A stretch of DNA of 64,000 nt from Metarhizium brunneum. Lineage: Eukaryota; Ascomycota; Sordariomycetes; Hypocreales; Clavicipitaceae. Numbering within the stretch: the stretch's first letter is position 1; the number at the start of each line of letters is the position of its first letter. Position numbers and translations under genes: made by a program. Shown here in pieces: positions 33,668-45,353 of this stretch. The notes beneath the pieces were generated by a model, which saw only the letters and a program-made list of their open reading frames with translations, was not told the origin of the DNA and ran no database searches. Location of the stretch: assembly GCF_013426205.1 (NCBI RefSeq), contig NC_089422.1:4526001-4590000 (forward strand), given 5' to 3'.

Positions 33668-34237
33668 TGCGTATGCTTGTTACCGAAGAGCATACTCCGT
33701 AGAGTCGAAATATTTTTGGGGGGACTGGAGCCCTGGCGATAGAACTGGGGCCTGTCGTCTTCTAGAAGGCTTCGGAGAGAGACCAGTTACCACATGCACT
33801 TGACGCCACACGCACCAGACATGACTTGACTGGTGTTGCCTCTCGCCGCCTCAACTCAAGCTTGTACATGCCCAGGTCCTTGCTAGGTACGAGGCAACTA
33901 CTCATGTACATAATGGATGGGATCAGCATGCAGCATTCGTCCGCGTGTTTCAAAACACACCGAGTAAAAAGTTAAATCAATTGACCGGACTGCTTCAACC
34001 CCGCTTGCCGCCTTCTTCGCTACTAGTATTACATGCAACGTTGCCAACGTGCTTGCGCAGCTTCAACGAGACCAGGAACCAGTCAAAAATCATCTGATAA
34101 TCATCACCTGCTTTAGTCGACTTGCATTGAAAAGACGGTCCGTCCTTTTCTCCCTCGTATTTATGCGCGCCGTACATACATATACAGCCTCACCCGCAAC
34201 CCTCACAAACACCACATCATCACCAACCGACAACACC
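33668..34237. other. Divergent promoter shared by MRH4 and the PhyH-type gene
   Basis: 570 nt. Contains TACTCCGTA at 33693 next to MRH4 and a TATA-like GTATTTAT at 34157-34164 about 75 nt before the dioxygenase ATG, followed by a CA-rich leader. An in-frame ATG at 34163 within this element would add 25 residues to the dioxygenase but is disfavoured. Confidence 0.6.
34157..34164 (+). promoter_or_regulatory. TATA-like element of the PhyH-family gene
   Basis: GTATTTAT about 75 nt upstream of the ATG, followed by a CA-rich leader typical of highly transcribed fungal genes. Position supports it; no direct evidence. Confidence 0.4.
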
Positions 34238-35119
34238 ATGACCCAGCCAACCCTCCTCGAGCGCCTCAACAGGGACGGCTTCGTCGTCGTCCCCAAGGCC
34301 TTTACCGGCGAAACTCTCGAGAAACTACGCCAGGCCGCCTCGGCCGCAACATCCAACGCCCGCCACGGCAAATGGCCCGACGTCCGCACCCTCCCCAAGC
34401 AGTTCCCGCCGTGGAAGATTGACGGGCCAAACCCAGCTGCCGAGGGGATCTGGGGCGTCCAGGGCGTAATGCACCCGGACATGCCCTTCCAGGAAGAATT
34501 CATCAAGGTCTACTTCTCGGATGCCATCATCGACCCTACCCTCCAGCTCCTGCAGTGCTCCAAGGACGACCTGGTCATGGAGCTCTTCAACCTGCTCGTT
34601 AGGCCCGACTACGACTTCGAGCTCCGCTGGCACAGGGACGACATTCCGCCCACCGCCTCTGCCCAAGAGGAGCTGGACCGTTTAAACAAGCCCGCATTCT
34701 CGGCCCAGTGGAATCTAGCCCTCTACGACGACGCGAGTCTCGTGGTTGTGCCCGGCTCCCACCTCCGCGCCAGGACGGACACGGAGAGGAACGCCGACCC
34801 CTATGAGAAGGAGCTGCCCGGCCAGTTAGTTGTAAAGATGGAGCCGGGTGATATTGTGTTTTACAATAATAATATTGTGCACAGGGGCGTTTACGACGCC
34901 AACGTGGAGAGGATGACCTTGCACGGGAGCGCTGGGCACGTAGACGGTGCTACGTTGAGGGCGAGGAATGTCCTGCAGCATGGGCTGAGGAACTGGATAG
35001 ACAGGCTGCACTTTGACGCACTGCAAGGCGAGGAGAAGAAGTTGGCGGAGCATATGAAGGAAAATTTGGTAAAGATGGGACGGGAGGCCGGTGACGTCGG
35101 CTATTCACTGCAGGGGTAG
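34238..35119 (+). CDS. Phytanoyl-CoA dioxygenase (PhyH) family Fe(II)/2-oxoglutarate oxygenase
   Basis: Non-heme iron oxygenase of the PhyH superfamily; the substrate cannot be read from the sequence. Intronless, 293 residues from the ATG at 34238 (context CAACACCATGACC). The N-terminus LLERLNRDGFVVVPKAFTGE is the usual PhyH opening. The metal triad is predicted as His132 and Asp134 (LRWHRDDI) with His215 (NNNIVHRGVYD); GDIVFYNNNIVHRG is the characteristic late block. The Arg that binds 2-oxoglutarate is probably in NVERMTLHG. No targeting signal was seen. No other biosynthetic genes adjoin, so a secondary-metabolite role is not supported. Ends 242 nt from the convergent spherulin-4 gene. Confidence 0.88.
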   Translation: MTQPTLLERLNRDGFVVVPKAFTGETLEKLRQAASAATSNARHGKWPDVRTLPKQFPPWKIDGPNPAAEGIWGVQGVMHPDMPFQEEFIKVYFSDAIIDPTLQLLQCSKDDLVMELFNLLVRPDYDFELRWHRDDIPPTASAQEELDRLNKPAFSAQWNLALYDDASLVVVPGSHLRARTDTERNADPYEKELPGQLVVKMEPGDIVFYNNNIVHRGVYDANVERMTLHGSAGHVDGATLRARNVLQHGLRNWIDRLHFDALQGEEKKLAEHMKENLVKMGREAGDVGYSLQG

Positions 35120-35361
35120 CGTGTTAGTGTAGCAAGAATTCATTATTCAGGTCAAAAATAGCTATGTAACTCTTTATTTTGGTTTATTTTATTTATTTAC
35201 TCCAACTCTTTAAACTAGAATTTCACACCCTCACAACAGCATCAACTACAGCTTCGTCGTCCCCTCCCCTCCCCAAGGATAGATAGCCTTGTACAACGAG
35301 ATGGAATTGCACACCATGTCCATGGTTCACAAACCGCTCATACACTATCTGTGCAGTCCAA

Positions 35362-36180
35362 TCAAGACAAAGCCTTCACATCCTCCCAGATAGTAGCCGG
35401 CCAGGCCAAAAGGTTATTATAATCCTGTGAGCAAAAGTACGCCCACGCAAGCCCCATGTTTCTGGCCGTCTGGAAATATCGGTGCACCAAAGTCGCATCA
35501 GCGAAAGTGCCATCAAACGCCGTTCCTGTGAAGTAATTCAGAATCACCGCCGCCTTTCCCATTCTATTCGCGGGGATATTGGCCTGGATAGTCGCCGCGT
35601 CCTTGTACTGCGGCAGCCCCGGGCAGTTCAGGCAGCTCTCAAAGGCAACAACCACGTCGCAAATGTCATAGAACTCATCCGCAACAGCCTTGCCAAAGTT
35701 GCATGTCACGGTGATGGGCCTTCCGAACGCGGCTCGCGTGTATCCCACCAGAGCACTCATGTAGGGCGCGTTCGGGGCCGATTCGTCAAAGAAGATGCCC
35801 TGGACGGAGATGTTGGAAGCCGAGTACGTGTCCCAGCCCTTCCACGCGGCAACATCCTGCTTGACTTGATCCAGGGAAAACTGGGCATAGTTGGTTCGCA
35901 CGTATCCAATGGGCTTGATGTTGGGGTGAGTGTTGAGCTTGGTGACGCCCTGTATGTAGTTGATGTCGTTGTTGCCGGGGAGATGAGTGTCGCCGGGCCC
36001 GTTGTGAGGGTTGACGACGGTCAGCCAGGAGAGATCACGGTTGGATGCTGCAGCGTTGAAGACGGGCGCCCAGTTTGCTGCGCCGTCGTCCGATGTTGCC
36101 GCTGGATAGATGTACAGAGGGAGGATGAGGCCTGTGGCCGAGACCGTGGTGGCCAAGGCAGATGTAAGTAGAAGACGCAT
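35362..36180 (-). CDS. Secreted spherulin-4 family (GH135-like) protein
   Basis: Extracellular protein of the spherulin-4 / Sph3-like family; characterised members are endo-alpha-1,4-N-acetylgalactosaminidases in galactosaminogalactan metabolism, so a carbohydrate-active role at the wall or matrix is inferred. Intronless, 272 residues. Residues 1-15 (MRLLLTSALATTVSA) form a signal peptide. Family blocks: GLILPLYIYPAA, WLTVVNPHNGPG, YIQGVTKLNTHP, IGYVRTNYAQ, and GIFFDESAP with Asp132 and Glu133 as candidate acidic catalytic residues. A Cys pair (FESCLNCPG) could be disulfide-bonded. No membrane anchor was seen, unlike Sph3 itself. It has its own TATA box upstream and no galactosaminogalactan cluster neighbours. 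Confidence 0.88.
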   Translation of the reverse strand: MRLLLTSALATTVSATGLILPLYIYPAATSDDGAANWAPVFNAAASNRDLSWLTVVNPHNGPGDTHLPGNNDINYIQGVTKLNTHPNIKPIGYVRTNYAQFSLDQVKQDVAAWKGWDTYSASNISVQGIFFDESAPNAPYMSALVGYTRAAFGRPITVTCNFGKAVADEFYDICDVVVAFESCLNCPGLPQYKDAATIQANIPANRMGKAAVILNYFTGTAFDGTFADATLVHRYFQTARNMGLAWAYFCSQDYNNLLAWPATIWEDVKALS

Positions 36181-38460
36181 GTTGGCGGCTGTAAGTGACG
36201 ATTTGATAATGGGTAACTGAATTTGTTTAAAGAAAGACAGGAAGAGGAAGACAACAACTGTGAGTGTGAAGGCGTCTGCAACTAGTTAGTCAAGTGCTGG
36301 AATATTTGGCATTGTTATATAGACAACCTGCCAGGCATTGATCCGCCAGACACTCCCGAATGATGCCTCATGTTCAACAATCCTTCTCACTTCACTGCAG
36401 CTTGATATTGCTGGCGGGTCATTGTCTCTCCTGTAATCTCACATGGCCATGAAAAACAACAAAGGAACGGGGGGAGCAATTCAGTACTATCCCCAAGCGG
36501 GATTATTTGCTGGTCATTGGTTGATGCCACCGGTTTTCTTTCAAAGTTGCGTTGTTTCATGGTCTGGTCACAGCTCAGCGGCAACCTGTATACAAAGCAG
36601 CCGACCATTCGGAAGCTTGCAATACGGAGAGGTACAATAGAATTCTGTCATGATGAAGTGGAGTTAACAAGCCGTGATGGTCGCCCAACGCGTCCCGTAG
36701 ACTGGATTCTAATTACCGCAGGAGCGATAACGTTTACCCCAGACGGGATCTAATTTCCTCCCAGAGAAACGCCGGTTCCCCTGATAGGTTATTAGACGCC
36801 ACTTCAGCTACGTCAGGAGACCACGCGCCGACGTGTCTCGGCTCGTACAGCGAGCTCTGCGTTTGTGGCTGTCCATCAGATAGTCGGCTTGAGACGGTGG
36901 CGGTCTCGGGCAGCTCTAGAGAGCTCGGTTGAGGCATTTAACGTAGCTGAAAACTGCTCTCATTGTTAGAAGTGTGCGGCACTCTGTTCATCGTTTAACG
37001 CGGCTAGCCAGCGCTGGGTATAAACTCAGGCGGCCTGGGAGTCCTATGAAGGGATTGCCGGGATAGTTTGTAGAGACATTAGAGGAGAGGCTCGCTAGTC
37101 ACTTTGCATATCTACCTGAAATAAGGAACATTGGTCTTCTTTGGCCTCGATTGAGAATTGTTGCCCATCGTACAACGGCTCGATAAAACATGCCACAATA
37201 TTCACTTTAATACCGTCGATAAGCGAGAGGTTCCAATGGTAGCGTCTTGGCGGCTTTACTATATTCTTGTTTATGAGAAAATTTCGAAAGTGTCCATATT
37301 GCTGCCTGGCTGTGGGAAGTGATGGTATTGTGCGAAATGCTTCAGCCAACAACAGCCATCACGGACGTGGAAGCACGAGCATTTGTGCAGACAGTGCGAA
37401 GTGAGGGGTGCAGGTTGAACAGGGGGCGTGAGTCGAGCGACTGATGGGTCCCACTAGTCCTATTCTCAATAGCAGGGGGCGGCAACTTGTGGATAACAAC
37501 CAGGAACACACCCCAACACGTGAACACCTTCAACAACCGTATTCTATTCCGTGCACTCCAGGCCTTCGGACTTGTTCAGCCAAGTTCCTAGGTCTAAGTA
37601 CGTTTGTGTGGTAATCAGTCTACTCATCCCCCAATGGCAAGTCCACAAACTTCCAGGAAGGCTTCATTATGTGAACTCGATAGAACCCACTGCCCAAGTA
37701 GTGCGCGTGATGTGAAAATGTTGTAGGTGTGTATGTCGTCTTGAACAGGCAGTGGCCGTACTTGCATGCCATGGCATCAGTCAACAGAACAAGGAGCAAG
37801 GCATTGCAGTTTTGCCTCCTATCGTTATGTGACTTCGATTGGTGCATCCAGCCATGTGTAATGTTTAGATGCCGCGAGTTTCATTCACGTCCGTACGATT
37901 TGCCCTCTGTTTATAAAGGATTAGTAGTGGGCACCTAGGTAGATACTACTTCATGAGAATAATTTGTACATCAGGATGCCGGAGTCGAGATCTAGGCTCG
38001 CTAAAAGAGAAGCGTGATGAGTATTCTACGACGTAGTTCGCCCTTGTTGGAGTGAAAACATGGCAGTCAGTGCCTTACTAGCATGGCAACTCGTCGTTAT
38101 ATCGACACCGCATAGCGCCATCTCAGTACTCTACATGAAACATGTGCACGTGTACCTGAATCATACGCAGCTACGGAGTACTTCTCAAAAGTCAAAGAAC
38201 TCGAGTTATACATGGTGTAACAGTTCCCACCGTGCTTCGTACATGGACAGCCACTACTGGATTCATCCGAAGGTGGGACTGACTCAAAAAGCTACACCCT
38301 CTTTACTAGTAATACTAATACTAAAGAAATTATTCGCTTAAGCTTAATTGTCGAACCTAGGTCATCATGCATCCATTGCCACGTACTACCAACTCGCAAT
38401 GATGAAAAAAGAAATACCATGTTCAAGGCTCCATCCATGATGCTCTAACGGATATCAGCG
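36181..38460. other. 2.3 kb intergenic region
   Basis: Upstream of the spherulin-4 gene and downstream of the glycogen-binding-type gene. A 67-codon minus-strand frame from ATG 36937 (MPQPSSLELPETATV) ends just after a possible GTAAAC donor and might be the first exon of an unrecognised gene, but no convincing partner exon was found. The 37560-38460 part is AT-richer and only has short frames. One 9-mer copy at 38172 and one ACCTAGGTA at 37933. Confidence 0.5.
36314..36323 (-). promoter_or_regulatory. TATA box of the spherulin-4 family gene
   Basis: Minus-strand TCTATATAAC about 135 nt upstream of the ATG, followed by a CT-rich leader without ATG except the start. Fits a regulated secreted-protein promoter. 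Confidence 0.5.
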
Positions 38461-39751
38461 TCATACTTTGGCAATTTTCATCACCAAGCCGCTATCTTCG
38501 TCGGTTGTGCTTCCGTCGCCTTGAGTTCCACTGGCTTGTGTCTCTGGATCGTGTTTCGTCCCCGGGCTTACATCACCCGAAGCTTTCGGTTCCTCGTCAA
38601 TGCATTCCAGCGAGACTGCGGACCTTGGGCGGCCAAAGCTACTTCTTGATGCCCTGTTGTCTTGCTTTCTCACTGATGTCGGGCTGAGCTGTCCGCCATT
38701 TCCGTCCAAGGAGTCCAGGCTTGTCCTTCTCGACGTTGCGGGGGTTGAGTGCTGTCCATCTTCAAAGCTAGATCGACCCTCATCTGTGCTCGATTGAATC
38801 TTTCGCAAGGTATCAATCACGGATGGTCTGTCGGAAGGAAACTTCTCCAGTGTAGGATCGTCAATATCCACATCGCCAAGACTGCAACCACTGTCTGATA
38901 CCATCGAATTGGGCGACTTCGGGTTCTTGCCAAAGTAGTCGTGGTCGAGACCGTCATCAACAAATTCGTACGCTCCAAAAGACTCATGAGCAAATAAGGG
39001 CGTCGCAATTTCTTCCTCCACGGCCATGTCGTTGTCTGTGCGTAGCTGGATGGGGGCCGGTGATGATACTGCGGTGTCAAACTACTGGCTCATCAGTGTG
39101 AATGTCGGGACAGAAAGCTTCCCAGAGTCTGTCGAGACGAACTCACCTCGTCGAGTTTTGCTGCTGTATCAGCAACTTCAGCAGCAACCTCTGCGACCTG
39201 CTTGATGGGAGTCCCGGAACGTTGATCGGCCTCGTGCGTCTTGTCCCGGAACACGTTGGGCAGCAGTGACTTGGGGCCCGAGGCCACGATGGTATGCTGG
39301 CCTGGTGCAACGGGGCCGTCATCCTTCCGTTCGGTAGCTTCAACGAGCGGCGTATGGGATCGGTCTGCGCCGTTGCTCGTCATGGGGACTTTGAGCAAGT
39401 TGCAAGGCCTTCCTTGGTCATCTTTGACTGTTGAAGTGATTAGCGACACGGAGTTACTGGCGTCTGATGCATCGCATCACAAGGCATCGCACAGGAGAGT
39501 AACGAACCGACGGTAGCATGCCCATCCAATACCCAGCCGTCCTGGTTTGCGGCTTTGAATTTATAATAGTATTCCTTTCCAGGCTCAACGGGGATCTGGA
39601 TAGTAAAATGATGCTCTCCGGATTCGTCAATGACGCCGTGCATTTCCTGCAGCTCCCACTGCGGATCAGAAAACGAGCCAGCTACGAATACTGGAGGCGC
39701 AAGGCCCCGTTTCCGATAGCTGACTGTTACCGGCACTTTGTCTGTAGGCAT
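38461..39751 (-). CDS. AMPK1-type glycogen-binding (CBM48-like, E-set) domain protein
   Basis: Cytosolic or nuclear protein with an N-terminal carbohydrate-binding-like E-set of the AMPK-beta/CBM48 class, as in yeast Crp1 and Mdg1. Exons 39751-39508, 39427-39147, 39081-38461 give 381 residues, phases agreeing. Domain at about 5-85: VPVTVSYRKRGLAPPVFVAG, FSDPQWELQEMHGV, HHFTIQIPVEPGKEYYYKFKA, DGWVLDGHATV; the Trp and the YYYKF block are the typical ligand-face residues. The rest is disordered, Ser/Asp-rich, with an Ala/Val-rich helix (VAEVAAEVADTAAKLDE) near 160-175. The ATG at 39751 was chosen over an upstream TTG. Sugar binding is not proven. Divergent from IWR1 over 1.3 kb. Confidence 0.88.
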
Positions 39752-41062
39752 TCTCTTTGACTGCCTGCCTAGTTGGAGGTAATGAGCAAGCCGTGCGCAG
39801 TCAAAAAGACACTGCTCGAAGGGCGAATGTGTGCTTGCCGAGGACAGTCTGCTCGGTGGCAAAGTAGATAGAATCCAGTTGTCAGGGCGTCGTGTTGTCT
39901 GGCAGCACCAGCCTAAGTCAACAATAGTGTTGTACGTGTGAAGGTTTTATCAAGTTCAACAAAGAATCGGGGTGTTGGTCGGATCAGGAGACTTCCGCGA
40001 GGCCAACGGCAGGTTTTGGAAGATGGGGAAATCAAGTCTGCCGTCTTGCACACCAGTGACGACACTGAAGCATGGAGGAGGGCAGGGAGGCCTCGACCTG
40101 GAGGCATCTCGAGCTTTACTCGATTGCCACTCGTCCAGTCCGTAGCTCCAGCTTGACTTGATTCATCAGCCTGGTGCTTCCCCGCGTTGGGCCGGCCAGC
40201 CATGGGATGCTGGAGTGCGTTGCTCAATTGGATGGATGGAACGCGAGTGCTCCGTGCCGGCGGCCTCGTCGGTCTCTTGGGGTCTCTGGGGGTCTCAAGA
40301 GGTCGTCAAGAGGTAACGCTGAATCAATGTACACGAGTTCCCGCGTACTGGGCTTGGCAAGTCTGGTACTCCAGGCCCAGCTGTACCAAGTGCGTAGCTG
40401 CTCTGCTCAAGTGGACATGATCTGATGCAAATGAATGGCCAATCGATGTGACGTGGCGCGGGACCAGAGCCTAACTTGACTTTTTGTTTATCCAACGTGG
40501 CCGGCCAGCGAGGCGTCGGCCTTGACGATTTGTCATGTCACTTCTGCAGCTCGCTCAAAAGGCGAGTGGTAGTCAATTCTGTTCATGAACTCGAAGCATC
40601 ACGTCACCGCCGTGTCGAGAAAAACAAAGACGAAACTCCAGCCATCACGGAGCACGGAGAAACTACCGAGGTACATAGGATAAGTACCTACCTAAAGTAG
40701 GTAGGTATCTTGATGACAGTTGACGGCCAGCCCTGTGGATCAGCGGCCGGTCCGCCACGATGAACCAGTCCGTAGCTGCAGACTACTCTGCCGCACCAAT
40801 TGCTCTTGCCAGGCAAGTTCAAGTGATGCATTCATCCCCCCCCACTTCAGTCAACCCAAACCCCCAAGGGGTGGCCCCACATATACGTACATACTTGGTT
40901 AGGTCGGATCGCAATTTGTTGCAACACCATCACCGAGAATATAACATATTCACACGCGAGCTCCTTTCGTTATCAAGGCCAGCGGCCTGTTGACCGAGGC
41001 CCTCGCTATACTTCTCTGCTTTCTCACTCCCGACGCGGTTACACAGAGGTTCTTCATCCACC
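39752..41062. other. Divergent intergenic region between the E-set protein and IWR1
   Basis: 1.3 kb without supported gene. Contains a perfect hairpin at 40685-40707 and short non-conserved frames only. Pyrimidine-rich leader next to IWR1 (40990-41060). Confidence 0.55.
40685..40707. repeat. Perfect 9-bp inverted repeat (TACCTACCT / AGGTAGGTA)
   Basis: TACCTACCT and AGGTAGGTA are separated by 5 nt (aaagt), allowing a hairpin. Related half-elements (AGGTAGGTA, ACCTACCTA) recur in other intergenic parts (for example 6484, 22850, 57515). Confidence 0.8.
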
Positions 41063-42452
41063 ATGTCAATCCCACCACAACTTATCCGTGTGAAGCGCAA
41101 GCGGGTCGCCGAGTCGCCCGTCACATTTCTTCGTTGGTCTTTGAACAAGATACCCCCTAATGTCCATTTGCAATGACTTGCTTACCAATATTTCAGAATT
41201 TGATCAAGACTCCAAGCGTCATCGAAGCGGGAGCAATTGGGCATACCAGCGTCGCGAGGTAGCTGGTCAACAACCTCCAAGGGAGGGCAAGTCTACCCAG
41301 CCCATCATCCATGTGTCAGCCCCAGACAAGGTCGCAAGTCACGATAAAAGAAAAGATGAAGCGCATATACCCGCCAAACCAGCGCAGCCCAGTGAGACAA
41401 CGCCACGTCCCCTTGAACCTCGTAGGTTCCATATGTCAAAGTCTATGCTAGCAAAAAGGGCGGCCCAAGGACCTGATTCTGGCGTCTCCAAGAAGACCAG
41501 ATACGGTCCAGCTGTGTTTGTGGAATCTACGCGAAAAAGGAGGGTCCCACGAAGAAGCCTAGCAGCAAGCCAGCTACCGATGCAGCTCGAGAACGAACTG
41601 CACAGAGCCGAACAGAATTCAGGGAGCGACATAGAACGGAGACAGCTAAAGCGTCCAGGCGTAACAAATAAATCTCGTGACACAGCTTCGCAAAACGTAA
41701 TCCCGACCCGAGATCCTCTGCCTGATTCATTGATGAATCGCCATAATGAGGACATGGATAAAATAGCAAACGACATGAATGCCTGGGTACTTAACGAGCT
41801 AGGTGCCAACCTTCACAGTATGGAGCAGGACAATAGGCCATTGAGATTCAAACCCAAGAGCCCGGCCAAGCGCTTCCACGAACGGCATCCAGAGCTTGCC
41901 CCTCCCCAAAGCTCAGGAACTTCTACTGATACCACAGTGAGTGACCTCAGTGATGAGGGAGACGACGACGACTGGGTTATCGAAGAGTACGTCCGTATTC
42001 CCGCCAATTCCGTAGCTTTGGACGCGGGCCCAGCCGACGTCGGCATTCTTGTTCTCGAAGACGAGGAAGAAAGTCTTCTCTTCTTCGGGTCATCACTCGA
42101 TGAGGATGACGAGCTCGGCGAAGACGATGAAGATGAGAATGGTAAGCACACAAACATCTAATTCTCAAATCAGCCAGACTGTATGAATAACAGAAGAGAA
42201 ATGTGCTGACTGGCAACAGCGGAAAACTATTACACAGCAGACTACCCCGAAGACGAAGTTGACTCTGACGACGAATATGGTCGTGACGCCTACGTCTACC
42301 GCCACGGAAACAACTCTGACGAGGAGGAGTATGACAACGAGTACTACGAAGAACAAGACGAGATGATACTCGAGGGGGGCATCGATGACAACGACGACGC
42401 CCGAATGGCACGCATCAAAGAATTCATGAAGCGAAACTCGGCATTCCCCTAG
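41063..42452 (+). CDS. IWR1: RNA polymerase II nuclear import factor IWR1
   Basis: Binds assembled Pol II in the cytoplasm and carries it to the nucleus through its N-terminal import signal (known for yeast Iwr1). Exons 41063-41132, 41197-42141, 42220-42452 give 415 residues. The first exon encodes 23 residues plus one base with a basic signal (PPQLIRVKRKRVAESPVTFL); it joins via a split Gln codon to QFDQDSKRHRSGSNW. The diagnostic acidic Iwr1 block is ENYYTADYPEDEVDSDDEYG near the C-terminus, immediately after the second intron, followed by an acidic tail. Acidic runs (DEDDELGEDDEDEN) occur before that intron. Converges with the Myb/SANT-like gene. Confidence 0.93.
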
Positions 42453-43829
42453 CGGCAACCCTTGGACACCTTTCCCTGCTTACTCTCACGCCCCATGCAT
42501 GCATCACAATCGTATCTCGCATGATGCGCCGACCACAGACCCTATTCATAGCAATTCTTCCCAAATATGCCGCTACGCAAACATACATGCCTACCCGTCC
42601 CGCGAGTACATGACCCGGCATCAAACGACGCGGGGTTCGGCGTTATGCACAAAGAGTTCCCATATCACGTTGCCACAAGAACCACCGGAAACGGAAACTG
42701 GGGTGGCAGCCTCCTTAGTTGGTACGTAGTATGGCCTCAAACAAGGGTTCCCCATAGGGTCCAAGGGTTGCCCCGTGAACCAACCCACCTCGGCGGCACA
42801 AACCCACGACGGGTACAATGCGCGGAACAGATACATACATATGTGGATAGGGTGGAAGGGCAGACCAACTGGGTGGCCAAGAAAATAGAAGTCAGAGAGA
42901 GAGCTGTGATCAAAGAATGGGCCTTGTTGGGAGAGTTCATGCACCCTCTTTGTCGTGCCGGGAACGGAAGGGAGGGAGGGTAGATCCTGCTTACCCGTGG
43001 TCTGCGCCATGCGTGAAACGGGGACGGAAATGCGCGAGCACACGAGCCAGACAGATGCTGAAAATATAGGATATGCAAGATTATCTGGCTTCAGGGCGTG
43101 TGGTTGTGTCGTGGTTGCTCTGGTGAAAGAAGGCCTGGGCTTGTCGACACAACCTCTTACAATAATTATTGGACACAGGCCATCGTACAATCTGATCATG
43201 TCGTTGCGGGCGAGTCGAGGCTTTGTGACAAGGAACGAACGACGATGCTTGTCGAACAAAGAGAGCCAGTTATACCAGTCAAGTCACTTCATGATGAGAG
43301 AGCAAGACGGGTAGTAATAGTATCACTTTTTTTTTGAAATATCGTACAAGACTGTCAAGATAAAATAACATTCAATTACCTGCCATTATACGTACACAGA
43401 CGTCATCCCATGTCTTTCGTAGACATTACAAATCATGCCGTCTTCACTATGATATAATGAAATTTCTTTTAGGCTCGCATGCCGAAACTATAGTCATACA
43501 AAGCATTATGCCAGGCTGCGAACCAACACCCTGTGATTCGCCATATGCCATCAACTCCTAATGCTTGAGGAAACCCCTTGTGATATATGCATACCCCAGT
43601 ACTTTGGTGTAAGATGAAACTTTAAAAAAAAGAGTTTTTTAGTTTTTTTTTTGCTGACAACTGCAAGACATAGGAAAGTATTATAAGTAAGCAAGGAAAG
43701 AAAGGACTGTCAGTGCTTAGGGAATAGTGTTACATGGAGAGGCCGCCCACGTCGTTATTAAAAATGAATGTCGTTGCCATGTCGCGTTTGGATGTAGTTG
43801 TTGTTTCTTCTATTGGAGGGGGTTTTCTT
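42453..43829. other. 3' flanks between convergent IWR1 and the Myb/SANT-like gene
   Basis: 1.38 kb. A minus-strand frame at 42621-43259 (212 codons) starts with a non-ATG codon and has no recognisable content. 43320-43700 is AT-rich with T runs (43625-43655). No gene was supported. Confidence 0.5.
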
Positions 43830-44953
43830 TTAGAGTTTAAGACGCCTCTGCTCCTTTCTCTTTCTTCGTTCCCGTCTGTCACGGTATTGCATTGCTCGCT
43901 TTGCGGCTATTCAACAAATGTCAGTATATTTTGCGGGGTACGTCTGTGGGTCAGAGCATAGATCAGCTTACCCCAGTCTTGACACTTGCGCTTCAGGTCG
44001 GGATCAACCCAGGAATAGTGAATAGCGCGCTCGGGATAACGTTGGGCAAGGCCAAGAGGCTCCATGGGCTTGTCCTGACTGTCTCTTTCACGACACTTGA
44101 TGCTGATGTGTTTGGGCTCCAAGTCATCCTCGTTATCAAAGATCAACCAGCCATCCTGGTCCCATAGTGGAATCCTCTGGTTCATGCGATAGTACCAAGC
44201 CTGAAGGCCTTGGACGGTTCTCTCAGGTGTTCGACCAAACATGGCGGCGAAATCTTGCTTGATACGCTGCCACTTCAACTTCTTGTCGTGCCAAGCGTAA
44301 ATGATAAAATCTCCTTCCTCGGTGGTATACTTTTGGTTGATGTGCCTATTCTCGCCATCTGGGGGAGGGCTAGGATAGCCGTCTAATGCAGAGACGCCAT
44401 GGATGTAGGCGTCGTTCATGTGATAAGGGGCATAATGATCCTGAGAAACGTATGCTTGCAGCGAGGGCAAGGGCTGAGGGAGGATTGAGGTTCGTCTCAG
44501 GCTGCGAAGTGGCGAGGGAGGCGTGTAAGGACGAGCAGGGCCATATGATCTTGCAAGAGCTTCAACGCCAAGATCGAATTCCTCGAGGCTGGGAAGCCGT
44601 ACGAGTGAATGATTTCTTGGGCTGCCCAAAGAAGAAATACTACTGCGAAGGGGAGAACAATCTCTCGAGATGCTTGGGAAGGGGCCTGAGCATATGGGTT
44701 AGCATGCCAGTTGGATTTGATGTGAATGTTGAAACTCACCCTCCAGCTTTAGTCGTGGACTGCTTGTTGTAGACTCTGGTGGGGTGTGAGGGTGGACCAT
44801 GGGCTTAGGGAGCATGATGGAAGGGAGGTCATCTGAAAGCTTTCGTGGAGTATAGCTTTCAACATGAGTGATTGCTTTGATGCCCATCTTTGTCGAGTTG
44901 CCCGCCAGCGCCGAGCCACCTTGCTCTAGCGGTGCTTGCATTGTCGTATACAT
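43830..44953 (-). CDS. Myb/SANT-like fungal protein with basic C-terminus
   Basis: Putative DNA-binding regulator. Exons 44953-44740, 44685-43972, 43906-43830 give 334 residues; phases fit. The N-terminal 160 residues are disordered (Ser/Pro-rich, SPRLKLEG at the first junction). A helical block with spaced aromatics (YTTEEGDFIIYAWHDKKLKW, then IKQDFAAMFGRTPERTVQGLQ and AWYYRMNQRIP) resembles Myb/SANT-type helix-turn-helix repeats of fungal proteins. The last exon encodes a strongly basic tail (AKRAMQYRDRRERRKRKEQ), a likely nuclear signal. Without the last intron the frame would end 20 residues later in non-conserved sequence, so the spliced end is preferred (donor GTAAGC, branch TACTGAC, acceptor TAG). 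It sits below a 5.6 kb gene-free region. The DNA-binding role is inference. Confidence 0.75.
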
Positions 44954-45353
44954 TTTTTGTTCCCCAGCAATCCGACTCGCGTAATCAACGTATTGTATGG
45001 CGAATGTAAGTAATACTACTAGTGGTATATTCGAAGCTTCAAAACGTATGTTGTGACGGTGGCCTGCGGAGTGCGCGTATAGAGAGTCCTTCAAGACACC
45101 AAAGGGCTCGACAGGCCAACAAACGAGGGAGGAAGTGGGTTAAGTAAAATGGGGATGGATGAATCTCAAAGTTATAAACGTCGATGAGCACGACAGGAAC
45201 AGAAAGGAACGGCCTCTCAACAAGCAAATGACACAAACACGAGGGCTAGAGGGGTGCCGCGTTCTTGTACTCCATGACAGGTGTCGAGACCCTGGCGATG
45301 GGACGGCGTCCGATCACTTTGCTAAGGCAGCGGGTTTCTTCTTCTGCCATGAG

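Noticed and set aside
34238..36180. PhyH oxygenase plus spherulin-4 protein as a biosynthetic or wall-matrix cluster
   Set aside because: Convergent, unrelated functions, no synthase, transporter or regulator next to them; the known galactosaminogalactan cluster partners are absent.
42621..43259. 212-codon minus-strand frame 3' of IWR1
   Set aside because: Non-ATG start, no conserved content; sits in the shared 3' flank.
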